From Methanogranum sp963676045 (GTDB lineage: Archaea; Thermoplasmatota; Thermoplasmata; Methanomassiliicoccales; Methanomethylophilaceae): a stretch of 64,000 nt of DNA. Position 1 is the first letter of the stretch. Every line of letters starts with the position of its first letter. The notes beneath the pieces were generated by a model. The model saw only the letters and a list, made by a program, of their open reading frames with translations, was not told where the DNA came from and ran no database searches. Of this stretch, positions 46,042 through 54,553 are shown one piece after another. The stretch is taken from NCBI GenBank assembly GCA_963676045.1, contig OY780938.1, positions 682,001 to 746,000 on the forward strand, given 5' to 3'. A program made the translations under genes and the position numbers.

Positions 46042-47214
46042 ATGAATGAGATGCAATTAAAATACGGCTGTAACCCGAACCAACAGCCTGCACGCGTATT
46101 TATGAAAAATGGGGAACTTCCCATAAAGGTCCTCAGTGGAAGACCTGGATACATCAACCTACTGGATGCATTCAACGGATGGCAACTTGTCGTCGGACTG
46201 AAAAAGGCGACAGGATACCCTGCGGCCGCATCGTTCAAGCACGTCAGTCCGGCCGGCGCCGCCATAGGAACGCCGATGAGCGACACCATGAAGAAGATAT
46301 GCTTCGTGGACGACATGGAATTATCGCCCCTCGCGATGGCGTATGCGAAGGCCAGGGGAGCCGACAGGATGTCATCATACGGCGATTTCGTCTCATTGTC
46401 CGATGTATGCGACGTGCCCACAGCGAAACTCATATCCAGAGAGGTCTCTGACGGTGTCATAGCCCCAGGATACGATGAGAAGGCGTTGGAGATCCTCAGA
46501 TCGAAACGCAAGGGCACATATGCCGTCATACAGATCGACGAGGACTACATACCTGACAAGATAGAGCAGAAGGATGTGTTCGGAGTGACATTCGAGCAGG
46601 CAAGGAACGAGGTGGAGATCTCCGAGAAACTACTGGAGAACATGCCCACGAAGAACAAGACGATACCAAAGGCCGCGAAGAACGACCTTATGGTCTCCCT
46701 TATAGTCCTGAAATACACACAATCCAACTCCGTATGCTACGTAAAGGATGGCCAGACCATCGGAATAGGTGCTGGACAGCAATCGAGGGTGCATTGCACA
46801 CGCCTTGCTGGAGAGAAAGCGGATAAATGGTACCTCCGCCAGAACCCCAAGGTTCTTGAACTGCCTTTCAGGAACGACATACACCGCCCTGACCGCGACA
46901 ATGCCATCGATGTGTATCTGTCGGATTACGACGATGACGTTCTTGCCGATGGCAGCTGGGAGAACATCTTCACAAGAAGGCCCGAACGCCTCACCAGAGA
47001 GGAAAGAGAGAAATGGGTCAAAACCCTCAGAGGGGTCTCTGTCGGATCCGATGCATTCTTCCCGTTCGGTGACAACATCGAAAGAGCACGCAGAAGCGGC
47101 GTGGAATATGTCGCACAGACCGGAGGTTCCATCCGCGATGACAATGTCATCGAGACCTGCGACAGATACGGGATCGCGATGGCATTCACCGGTGTCAGAC
47201 TGTTCCATCACTGA
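46042..47214 (+). CDS. purH: Stand-alone AICAR transformylase (PurH N10-formyl transferase domain)
   Basis: 390 residues from the ATG at 46042, which has GAGGT eight bases upstream; the frame extends to 45937 but that part is not protein-like. The sequence is the transformylase half of PurH only: MNEMQLKYGCNPNQQPARVF, the active-site KHVSPAGAA, and HGI-like EEDYI, DAFFPFGDNIERAR and VEYVAQTGGSIRDD. The IMP cyclohydrolase half is absent, so another enzyme (such as PurO) must close the ring. Formylates AICAR in de novo purine synthesis. A large hairpin starts inside the stop codon. Confidence 0.88.
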   Translation: MNEMQLKYGCNPNQQPARVFMKNGELPIKVLSGRPGYINLLDAFNGWQLVVGLKKATGYPAAASFKHVSPAGAAIGTPMSDTMKKICFVDDMELSPLAMAYAKARGADRMSSYGDFVSLSDVCDVPTAKLISREVSDGVIAPGYDEKALEILRSKRKGTYAVIQIDEDYIPDKIEQKDVFGVTFEQARNEVEISEKLLENMPTKNKTIPKAAKNDLMVSLIVLKYTQSNSVCYVKDGQTIGIGAGQQSRVHCTRLAGEKADKWYLRQNPKVLELPFRNDIHRPDRDNAIDVYLSDYDDDVLADGSWENIFTRRPERLTREEREKWVKTLRGVSVGSDAFFPFGDNIERARRSGVEYVAQTGGSIRDDNVIETCDRYGIAMAFTGVRLFHH

Positions 47215-47264
47215 TGAGAACCATGATCGGGCCTATGGCCCGACCTATCTTCAATTCTCATCAG
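47211..47264 (+). terminator. Nested hairpin overlapping the purH stop codon
   Basis: Outer arms CTGATGAGAA (47211-47220, containing the TGA stop) and TTCTCATCAG (47255-47264) pair perfectly. Inside them is TCGGGCC-TAT-GGCCCGA (47227-47243). The fold could end transcription or block a trailing ribosome. Confidence 0.6.
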
Positions 47265-47360
47265 ACCTCGTTCATTTAAATATAGTCGGGTCGACCATCA
47301 TACATTTTCAAATGGATCGCCTAACGAAAGTATTATCTTGTCATCTACGATTTTGATATC

Positions 47361-48305
47361 ATGTCCGAGACTGTCCGCGGCGATATCTCTATGATAAGGA
47401 AAGTGAACCTGATATTCAGGTTCAGTTATACCCTGCCATTCTTCTTGGCATCGTTATGCGGATCTGTGCTGGCACTGTCATACAGCCCTTCTTTGTGGAT
47501 GGTGATACTCATACCTCTGACGGTGCAGGTCCTTGCCGTCTTCGTGAATTTCTCGAATGATTATTTCGACCATGGATCGGGTGTCGATTCGATGCGCTAT
47601 GCGATGACGAAGGACCACATAACCGACAGCGAGGTCCTGAACAAGATATACTGGGAAGGCAACCAGTTCGACACTGGGATGATAACCGAGAGGCAAGGAC
47701 GGATCATGATGGCGATAATCGTGGGCATTGTAGCGCTCATGTCCATTCCCATCATCGCATACTCGGGTTGGAATGTGGTCATACTCGGGCTCATCGGCCT
47801 TTTCTTCGCCTACTTCTACACCGCACCTCCGCTGAACCTCGGCGCAAGGGGACTTGGCGAAACGGTCGTGGGGATATCTTTCCTGATGATAGTCGCCTGC
47901 ACCTTCTATGTCCTGACAGGAACGATAACCCAGGAAGTCATAATCGCATCCCTCATCATAGGCATAGCGTTGGGAACCATGAGGATGGTGGACTCTATGT
48001 CCGCACAAGATGCGCACATAGCCAATCACGAGGTCAGCGTATCCGTGATACTCGGGATAAACAGAACCATACCGATAGTCAGATTCATGATCCTGTCCAT
48101 CTACGTGCTCGCCATCTGTCTATCGATATTCAACCCCGCGTTCCTATTGATATTCCTTAGCCTACCTCTATCTTACAAGGCATGGAAGATCATGGAGCCA
48201 GGTAACGGCGGCTGGGAGATCAAGGTGATACCTTATTTCTTCGGCATATCCATGGCCATCGAGGTCTTGGTGATAATATCCTCATTGATTTCGATGGCGA
48301 TCTGA
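47361..48305 (+). CDS. UbiA-family prenyltransferase (MenA-like)
   Basis: 314 residues with about nine membrane helices. First Asp motif NDYFDHGSGVDS (N-D-x3-D) around residue 60 and a second, DSMSAQDAHIANHE, near 210 are the Mg-diphosphate sites. The family attaches prenyl chains to aromatic acceptors (1,4-dihydroxy-2-naphthoate, 4-hydroxybenzoate) or to glycerol in archaeal lipids. MenA-type spacing is suggested, but no other quinone gene is nearby and these methanogens are not known for menaquinone, so the substrate is open. Its 3' end overlaps the convergent radical SAM gene by 24 bp. Confidence 0.8.
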   Translation: MSETVRGDISMIRKVNLIFRFSYTLPFFLASLCGSVLALSYSPSLWMVILIPLTVQVLAVFVNFSNDYFDHGSGVDSMRYAMTKDHITDSEVLNKIYWEGNQFDTGMITERQGRIMMAIIVGIVALMSIPIIAYSGWNVVILGLIGLFFAYFYTAPPLNLGARGLGETVVGISFLMIVACTFYVLTGTITQEVIIASLIIGIALGTMRMVDSMSAQDAHIANHEVSVSVILGINRTIPIVRFMILSIYVLAICLSIFNPAFLLIFLSLPLSYKAWKIMEPGNGGWEIKVIPYFFGISMAIEVLVIISSLISMAI

Positions 48306-49235
48306 AGAAGGCTTCGAAGCAGCGAACATGGATGACATCTCCATTATTGTGGATGGGTCTCCCCTTCCGATCAGATAATACTCCCTGACGGCCGCATACC
48401 CGCAATGCTTGCATGATTCGGTGCCTGTCATCGGACAACCATTGATGTGTATCTCTCCTGGAAGCATGAATGCGGACATCGTTCTTGGGCATCTATTGTC
48501 CCAATCCTCATATTCCAACAGTTCCAATCCTTTCTCCGAGTTCAATATGGGGAATCCTTCCTTCTTGAGCTGCCTTATCTCCACGATAGCCTTGATGCGC
48601 TCTTCATGAGATGGCATTATCTCGTATGGCGGAGGGGTGATGAAATTGAAGACAATCCCTGCGATCTTCGGGTGCTCCACCACTGTGTTGACTATATCCT
48701 TTATGAGATCCAAATTACCTTTCTGAAGGACCGCATTGGCATAGATCTTGCCGTCGAAATCCACTTTATCGACCGTGTCCATCAGTTTATCGAATACACC
48801 AGGCCCGCGTATCGAATCGTGGACCTCCTTCGGACCATCGAGACTTATCGAGATCACATCGGAATTCGTGAATATCACGCCTGTGGTCCCATTCGTGGTA
48901 TAGCCCACATTGTAGTACCCTATGTTCTTCGCTGCCTCTATCAGGTCACCGAGGTTCTTATCGCCATCTTTCCACATCGTAGGCTCCCCACCTTCGAAAT
49001 ATGCTATCCTGGCACCTTTCTTGCGCATCTCCTTCAGATCGTTCGTTATCTGCTCAAAAGATAGGAATGTCTCTGCCTGCGGATTCGACTCCATCGCACT
49101 CGCTATCCCACAATGCTTGCATCTGAGATTGCAGCCGTAATGTATCCCTATGGTGTCCACTAACGGAGCGTCCTTGCCCAATTTGAACATCATCCACCAT
49201 TGTGCATAACCAAAAAACTCCGATACGTTGCCCAT
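48282..49235 (-). CDS. Radical SAM protein (HpnH/PqqE-like), function unknown
   Basis: 317 residues. The cluster motif CNLRCKHC (C-x3-C-x2-C) near residue 34, then YFEGGEPTMW and ISISLDGPKEVHDSIRG, are typical of SPASM/twitch-like radical SAM proteins. C-terminal cysteines (CPRTMS, HINGCPMTGTESCKHCGY) could hold an auxiliary cluster. Substrate unknown; candidates include peptide or cofactor modification. The last ~25 residues (ending SSDRHRNQ) overlap the UbiA gene on the other strand. Preceded by the DUF6951 paralogue on the same strand. Confidence 0.82.
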   Translation of the reverse strand: MGNVSEFFGYAQWWMMFKLGKDAPLVDTIGIHYGCNLRCKHCGIASAMESNPQAETFLSFEQITNDLKEMRKKGARIAYFEGGEPTMWKDGDKNLGDLIEAAKNIGYYNVGYTTNGTTGVIFTNSDVISISLDGPKEVHDSIRGPGVFDKLMDTVDKVDFDGKIYANAVLQKGNLDLIKDIVNTVVEHPKIAGIVFNFITPPPYEIMPSHEERIKAIVEIRQLKKEGFPILNSEKGLELLEYEDWDNRCPRTMSAFMLPGEIHINGCPMTGTESCKHCGYAAVREYYLIGRGDPSTIMEMSSMFAASKPSSDRHRNQ

Positions 49236-49324
49236 TGCAATGTAAACCGCTGATGTCTACAAAAAAGTATTCCATGCGCTTTAAGAAAAAGAAGATAGAA
49301 AAAATTGTAAAGAGAATGATGTTT

Positions 49325-49657
49325 TCATTGGGAAGTGAAGTCCAAGGAATTCGTCTTGACCTTCTTGCACAGATTCTTGGATAACAACCCCAATTCCATC
49401 CAGGATGCATCGAAGACCGCGGATGTTATCAGACACGGGGCCGAGATATTACCGCGGACCTCGGGGTCGTTGATCCTGCTGGAGGAGAAATCCATTGCAT
49501 CCATGGGTGTTATCTTTTGAAGACGCTTGCCATAATCCTGTATCTTCTCACAGTCCGATTCTATGGTTATGTCAATATCGCCGTCATCACGCAATGCAGC
49601 GGTGACCTTATGCGTCTTTCCGCATGTGTTCATCTTTACCGTTACCGTTGAAGGAAT
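49325..49657 (-). CDS. DUF6951-like protein, second copy, probable ATT start
   Basis: About 110 residues, a paralogue of the protein at 36034-36378: TCGKTH, IESDC and PCLI cysteines and the WMELGLLSKNLCKKVK end all match. The only ATG upstream (49732) lies inside the preceding radical SAM gene. Aligning the two copies puts the start at ATT 49657, nine bases after a near-perfect AGGAGGGTGA site that overlaps the upstream stop; GTG 49666 touches that site and is less likely, and ATG 49633 would remove a conserved strand. Coupled to the radical SAM gene; function unknown. Confidence 0.65.
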   Translation of the reverse strand: MPSTVTVKMNTCGKTHKVTAALRDDGDIDITIESDCEKIQDYGKRLQKITPMDAMDFSSSRINDPEVRGNISAPCLITSAVFDASWMELGLLSKNLCKKVKTNSLDFTSQ

Positions 49658-49671
49658 GTAATTCACCCTCC

Positions 49672-50706
49672 TCAGATATCCCTGAATGGGACCAGGTCGC
49701 AACATGTGCATTCGAGGCACATTGTATGACATGTCTTCGTAGTCAATCCATACCTTTCCATTATGGTCTTTTGCATCTTCGAAACCCTTATAGCCCTCTC
49801 GGGCGTGACCTTTGGAATATCGCCTATGGCCGCTTTCAAACTCTCCTTGTTATATGCATTGTACCTCAAAGCCCTTAGACCAGGTATTATGCCCTCTGAT
49901 GACAGTTTTTCCATTATATCCTTGAGGTCCCCGTCGCTCTCCCCTAGTCCATAGATTATGTTCGATGAGACCGCGCCCCTTCCGAATATCTCCACCGCCT
50001 TCTTGAGCATCTCGTGTATATGATCGTAATCCAATTCGGGACATACCTTGTGGAATATCTCCTTGTTAGCGGCCTCGATATTCAATTTTATCTCTGTAGC
50101 GCCCGCCAGTTTGAGGGCCCTCAGGTCCTTCTCATTGGAAACATAAGGTTCCACTCCTATTGGTATGATCGGGAACTCCTTCCTGATTGCATTAACACAT
50201 GAGACGAACCTCTTTACCGTGTTCTCAGCATTCTCGATCACCCCGCTTGTCAAAGATATGGAGACGACCTTCTGGGTCTCCATCGCTCCTTTTATCAAGG
50301 ATATGATCTCCTCGTCTGTCAGACCCTTGTTCTTGCTCTTATCCAAACGTGGGGATGCACAGAATGCACAATTGTATATGCACCTCTCATCCAGATTGAA
50401 GAATGCCTGTTCCGGACAATGGAATACCACGGGCCTTATCTCGATCTTATTCAAGAATGGCTCATTATTCCTTGTCAGGTATAGCGTACCGTCATCCGAC
50501 ACTCCCAATTCGAACTCACCGGCATCATAGGACACAGCTTTCTTTACCTGACATCCTTCAAAAGCAAATACCGCGGACGTCGAACCTGCACCCGGTCCTG
50601 CGGTCGACTGTGAAAGCCTATAGGGCATCACGAATCCCTTAGGCAATTTTATACCTCCTCCCAAAGAAAGCTCTGCCTTCTTTATCGTCCTATCGTCGCA
50701 TTCCAT
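49672..50706 (-). CDS. Radical SAM protein with C-terminal cysteine cluster
   Basis: About 344 residues from ATG 50706 (AAAGGTG six bases upstream; a GTG at 50715 overlaps that site). A ~100-residue N-terminal domain with a Cys (FEGCQVKK) precedes CIYNCAFCASPRL, the radical SAM C-x3-C-x2-C. The barrel continues through VSISLTSGVIENAENTV and IKLNIEAANKEIF. It ends CHTMCLECTCCDLVPF, five cysteines in a compact group that could bind a second Fe-S cluster. I do not recognise the reaction. The next gene, a small cysteine-containing DUF6951 protein, is coupled and might be its substrate or partner. Confidence 0.8.
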   Translation of the reverse strand: MECDDRTIKKAELSLGGGIKLPKGFVMPYRLSQSTAGPGAGSTSAVFAFEGCQVKKAVSYDAGEFELGVSDDGTLYLTRNNEPFLNKIEIRPVVFHCPEQAFFNLDERCIYNCAFCASPRLDKSKNKGLTDEEIISLIKGAMETQKVVSISLTSGVIENAENTVKRFVSCVNAIRKEFPIIPIGVEPYVSNEKDLRALKLAGATEIKLNIEAANKEIFHKVCPELDYDHIHEMLKKAVEIFGRGAVSSNIIYGLGESDGDLKDIMEKLSSEGIIPGLRALRYNAYNKESLKAAIGDIPKVTPERAIRVSKMQKTIMERYGLTTKTCHTMCLECTCCDLVPFRDI

Positions 50707-50752
50707 TTTAAACACCTTTTTTAAATTATTTGATCAAAGATTTTTTTCTGTA

Positions 50753-51946
50753 TCAAAGAAGACCTGTCCTTTCCAAGGCCTGATCTATGTCGTTTATGAG
50801 GTCATCTAGATCCTCTATGCCTACGCTGAATCTGAAGAAACCGTTGTGGAATTCCTCTGGATAGAGATACTGTCTCTCGTCGTTCTCCCCCAAGAATACG
50901 ATCAGGCTCTCATCGTGTCCGAGCGATACGGCGGATGTGATTATCCTCAGATTGCTGATGAATCTGTTATGAGTGTCATGGTCGGCATTCAGTCCGAAGG
51001 AGAGAACACCTCCGAACCCTGGGGACATCTGCTTCAAGGCCGTGTAATGATCCCTATGGCTCTTCAATCCTGGATATGATACGAAGCTCACGCATGGAAG
51101 ACACTCCAGGTATTCAGCTATCTTCAGCGCGTTGTGATTATGCACCTTCATGCGCAGCGGCAATGTCACGGAACCGCGCATTATCAACCATGCATTGAAC
51201 GGACTTATCACTCCGCCCAGGTTTATCTGGGATTGGGAACGTATCTTGTCAAGGTCCGTCTTCCTGCCGATTATCGCACCGCCCATGGCATCACCATGGC
51301 CGTTGATGTACTTCGTAAGGCTCTCCACCGAGAAATCCGCATCATGCTCTATGGGGCGCTGGTTGAACGGGGAAGCGAACGTGTTGTCGACGGACAATAA
51401 TGCCCCGTTATCATGGGCTATTTTTGCGATCTCCGTTATATCCGATACGGAAAGCGTAGGATTTCCTGGGGTCTCTATGTGTATCAGTTTGGTGTTGAGG
51501 CGAATGGCCGCCCTCACAGCATCGAGATCCGTTGTGTCCACTATTGTCGTCTGCACGTTGAATTTGTCCTTCAATAGCTCATTCAGAAGACGATACACCG
51601 CTATGTACGTCACACTGGAGAACACGACATGGTCGCCAGTTCTCAACAATGCGAAGAATAGACTCGATAATGCGGAGACTCCGCTTGCGAGGACTATGCA
51701 ATCCTCGCCCCCTTCCAATGACGCTATCTTCTCTTCCAGATAGCGCTGGTTCGTGCCTCCGTTACGGGTGTACAGATTGACATCCGCATCACTCCAATTC
51801 AAATTCGTCGGGTCATATGGCAATTCATAACTATTGGCCATCGTTATCGGCCTTTTGATCGCTCCCGAATCCTTGTCAACATCATTTCCTGTATGGACGG
51901 CTCTTGTTTGGAACCCTAATTCTCTGCCGTATTTTCTCTCACTCAT
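50753..51946 (-). CDS. PLP-dependent transsulfuration enzyme (Cys/Met metabolism family)
   Basis: 397 residues of the cystathionine gamma-synthase/lyase family: YTRNGGTNQRYLEEKIASLEGG, then HIETPGNPTLSVSD, VDNTFASPFNQRP, and the PLP lysine in SLTKYINGHGDAMGG. The last also resembles O-acetylhomoserine sulfhydrylase and methionine gamma-lyase, so the reaction is not settled (gamma-synthase, gamma-lyase or sulfhydrylase). A second family member lies at 61638-62798. Between it and the carbonic anhydrase gene are two overlapping stem-loops. Probably its own promoter (TTAAAC ~27 bases upstream). Confidence 0.85.
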   Translation of the reverse strand: MSERKYGRELGFQTRAVHTGNDVDKDSGAIKRPITMANSYELPYDPTNLNWSDADVNLYTRNGGTNQRYLEEKIASLEGGEDCIVLASGVSALSSLFFALLRTGDHVVFSSVTYIAVYRLLNELLKDKFNVQTTIVDTTDLDAVRAAIRLNTKLIHIETPGNPTLSVSDITEIAKIAHDNGALLSVDNTFASPFNQRPIEHDADFSVESLTKYINGHGDAMGGAIIGRKTDLDKIRSQSQINLGGVISPFNAWLIMRGSVTLPLRMKVHNHNALKIAEYLECLPCVSFVSYPGLKSHRDHYTALKQMSPGFGGVLSFGLNADHDTHNRFISNLRIITSAVSLGHDESLIVFLGENDERQYLYPEEFHNGFFRFSVGIEDLDDLINDIDQALERTGLL

Positions 51947-52023
51947 CAGATCACATTCGATAAACTACATTGTTTAAGAAGAAACACAAAACACCCTGAA
52001 ACATATCCGACGATCCTAATATC

Positions 52024-52078
52024 CCTGCAATTTGAGAACAGATTGCAGGATACCAGGAACGCGAAATAGGTATCCTGC
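52024..52078 (-). terminator. Two overlapping, mutually exclusive stem-loops
   Basis: CCTGCAAT/ATTGCAGG (52024-52031 with 52042-52049) and GCAGGATACC/GGTATCCTGC (52045-52054 with 52069-52078) share bases 52045-52049, so both cannot form at once. They lie just after the carbonic anhydrase stop, upstream of the transsulfuration gene. Most likely a terminator; an attenuator is possible. Confidence 0.45.
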
Positions 52079-52089
52079 GTGTTGATTCA

Positions 52090-52671
52090 TCATTTGGCCT
52101 TTCCGACTTCCTTCGCTTCTCTCACCTCTTTCAATCTTCCACTTCTTACATCGTATACGTACCCGTACACAGGTATCTCCTTCGGGACCAAGGGATGATT
52201 GCGTATCCTCTTCACATCATCGACGACGCTTCTCTCCAGATTGCCGAATGGTAGGAAATTGATGTACTGCCCTTCTTCAGAGCCGCCATCCTCGGAAGCG
52301 TTCTTCCACTTCTTACCATCGAAATCAGCACTCTTGAGGCTGCTCTTCAACAGGTCGCCTATGACCTCGTTGGTGAATGTCAACATGCCACAATCGCTGT
52401 GGTGTATCACGAACCATTCCTGAGTCCCTAGCAATTTGTGAGAAATGATCAGGGAGCGGATGGCGTCGTCACTTGCTCTTCCTCCCGCATTCCTGATCAC
52501 ATGTGCATCCCCTTCTGATAATCCAGCGAACTTAGCAGGGTCAAGTCTTGCATCCATGCATGTGAGGATCGCAAATTTCCTTCCGGGTGGTAAAGGGAGG
52601 TTCTTCCTATCTCCGAAATTCAAGGCATACGATTCATTTGCTTCCAACACTTCCTTCAAGACCTTACTCAT
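52090..52671 (-). CDS. Beta-class carbonic anhydrase
   Basis: About 193 residues from the ATG at 52671 with GGAG ten bases upstream (an in-frame TTG at 52728 is less likely). Zinc ligands are visible: Cys-x-Asp-x-Arg in ILTCMDARLDP and the His-x2-Cys of VIHHSDCGML; the Asp-Arg dyad that gates the site is present. Interconverts CO2 and bicarbonate in the cytoplasm. Short, as for the archaeal Cab-type enzyme. Divergent from larE, with two perfect palindromes in the 226-bp space; one also occurs twice upstream of the Rrf2 gene. Confidence 0.9.
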   Translation of the reverse strand: MSKVLKEVLEANESYALNFGDRKNLPLPPGRKFAILTCMDARLDPAKFAGLSEGDAHVIRNAGGRASDDAIRSLIISHKLLGTQEWFVIHHSDCGMLTFTNEVIGDLLKSSLKSADFDGKKWKNASEDGGSEEGQYINFLPFGNLERSVVDDVKRIRNHPLVPKEIPVYGYVYDVRSGRLKEVREAKEVGKAK

Positions 52672-52722
52672 TACTTTTTCTCTCCTTATCACGGGAACTA
52701 CACAAATTCTCGCAAATATATG

Positions 52723-52774
52723 TAACAATTGTTAATATATAGTTTGAATTGACATTTATATTCATATATGAATA
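52723..52774. promoter_or_regulatory. Two palindromes in the carbonic anhydrase-larE divergent promoter
   Basis: TAACAATTGTTA (52723-52734) and TATTCATATATGAATA (52759-52774) are perfect palindromes. The first equals the one at 59943-59954. They are 52 and 88 bases upstream of the carbonic anhydrase start and 124 or more bases from larE, whose own TATA-like run is near 52870. Confidence 0.45.
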
Positions 52775-52897
52775 ATATTATAGATAAAATAGTAATATAA
52801 TCCATATTATATGTGAAAATAGATTTACAAATACAATATGGAACAACAAAAATAAACAAAGTATAGATTTAAATCCGATGTCCTTAATCCATTTACG

Positions 52898-53671
52898 ATG
52901 GATACAGACAAATCCTATTCCTTGTTCGGTGATTATCTAAGATCCGCAGGTAAGGTGGCGATAGCCTACTCTGGAGGATTCGACAGCGCATTCATGCTTA
53001 TTGCCGCATCCGAATTCATACCTGAAGATCACATTGCTGTATTCGTCGATACCCCGATGATATCCGACCGTCAAAGAAAGAATGCGAGAACGATAGCGGA
53101 AAGATTGCGTTCTCCTTTGATAATCGTCGAACTTGGCTGGGAAGATATGCCAGATGTAATAAACAATGATGGAGAGAGATGCTATCACTGCAAATCTGCC
53201 ATATACGGCATGGTACGGTCGGTCGCATCTGACATGGATTGCGATGTCTGCATATGCGGAGACAATCTAGATGACCTGAGCTCGGACCGCCCAGGAAGGA
53301 GGGCCGTGAAGGAATTCGGCATATCGAAACCTCTCGAAGACCTCCGCATATCGAGAAAGGAGATAGTCGATAAAGTGAATTCGATGGACCTCGGATGCAA
53401 TATCATCAAAGACACGTGCCTGTCTACCCGCATACCTTTTGGAACGCCCATAAATGAGCATAGCATGAGGTCCATAGAATCATATGAACAAGCAGTGCGC
53501 GATATATGCGGAGTGCAACAGGTCAGATTCAGATATTCGGGCGATCATGCAAGAATTCAGACATCCCCTCATGAGATATGCAGACTCATCGATAATGAAA
53601 TCGAATTGAGAGGATATTTCCAGAACCTTGGGATAATTATCGATATAGATCCTGATGGGTATAAAGGATGA
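52898..53671 (+). CDS. larE: ATP-dependent sacrificial sulfur transferase LarE-like
   Basis: 257 residues. PP-loop SGGFDS (25-30) adenylates the substrate; ERCYHCKSAIY is the LarE hallmark; DTCLSTRIPFGTPI holds the cysteine that in LarE gives up its sulfur during nickel-pincer cofactor synthesis. An ATG at 52898 lies about 28 bases after a TTTAAAT box, so leaderless. No larB or larC, nor any NPN enzyme, is in the window, so the cofactor may be finished elsewhere or the protein may serve another thiolation. Convergent with the ThiI-type gene. Confidence 0.85.
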   Translation: MDTDKSYSLFGDYLRSAGKVAIAYSGGFDSAFMLIAASEFIPEDHIAVFVDTPMISDRQRKNARTIAERLRSPLIIVELGWEDMPDVINNDGERCYHCKSAIYGMVRSVASDMDCDVCICGDNLDDLSSDRPGRRAVKEFGISKPLEDLRISRKEIVDKVNSMDLGCNIIKDTCLSTRIPFGTPINEHSMRSIESYEQAVRDICGVQQVRFRYSGDHARIQTSPHEICRLIDNEIELRGYFQNLGIIIDIDPDGYKG

Positions 53672-53697
53672 AAAGGTTTTATCTGGGCCTTATCGAA

Positions 53698-54369
53698 TCA
53701 ACTGACCCTTATGACATTCTTCGCAGCTGTCTCAGCGATCGACGCCAATTGAACCGATCTATCGAAGACGTATATCTTCTCTGGATTTGCCTGCGTTATT
53801 GGATTCGGAGGCACTATGGTGCATCCCGATACCGGCTTTATCGATATGTTGAACGTCCCTATCTCCTTGGCGATGGCCTCGATCTCCAATTTATCATATC
53901 CTATGAGCGGACGGATGACTGGATAGTTGAGCTCTATGTTCTCGGAACGTATATTCTTCAATGTCTGTGAGGCGACCTGCCCCAGCGAATCGCCCATTAT
54001 CACACCGCTGCAACCTAGCTGGGTTCCGATGATCTTGGCTGTCCTCTGCATAGCCCTCTTACACATCACGCACTGATAATTCTGATCGCAGGTCTTGGCT
54101 ATCAGGTCCTGAGATACACCGTGTGGCGCTGAGTAAAGTGGCATCTCCTGCCCTGTGACCTCCCTCAACTTCACGGCCAACTCCTTAACCCTCTCGATGG
54201 CGCGATCGTCTGCGAAAGGACGGTTGTCCATATGCAGCAATACGACCTCCGCGCCCATCTTGGTCATGATGTACGATGCTACCGGGGAATCTATACCTCC
54301 GGAGATCAAGGATATGAACTTCACCTTGCTGTATTCATTTGATTCTGATATCGGAACTTTTCCTGGCAT
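53698..54369 (-). CDS. thiI: ThiI-type PP-loop sulfurtransferase domain (C-terminal half of split ThiI)
   Basis: 223 residues. It begins at the PP-loop domain of ThiI: FISLISGGIDSPVASYIM, then HMDNRPFADD, VMCKRAMQRTA and GDSLGQVASQTLKN, all typical of ThiI. There is no THUMP domain on this protein; it is encoded by the divergent gene at 54554. Cys residues at CVMC and VSGCTIVPP are candidates for the persulfide/disulfide positions. Together the two would make s4U8 in tRNA. No rhodanese domain is attached, as is usual in archaea. Confidence 0.83.
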   Translation of the reverse strand: MPGKVPISESNEYSKVKFISLISGGIDSPVASYIMTKMGAEVVLLHMDNRPFADDRAIERVKELAVKLREVTGQEMPLYSAPHGVSQDLIAKTCDQNYQCVMCKRAMQRTAKIIGTQLGCSGVIMGDSLGQVASQTLKNIRSENIELNYPVIRPLIGYDKLEIEAIAKEIGTFNISIKPVSGCTIVPPNPITQANPEKIYVFDRSVQLASIAETAAKNVIRVS

Positions 54370-54553
54370 GTTTACAACCTTTGATTATTGATTTGTGATC
54401 TAGGATCACTCACTTACGGCCCCTATTGCATTACAATACTTATAGGTTTAATATGTTTTATATGAATTTCATTTTAATTTAATATACGAAATATTTACTT
54501 TATTCTCCAATTAAATGTAAAATCTTTATACTTATCTATTGTTAAGTCCTAGT

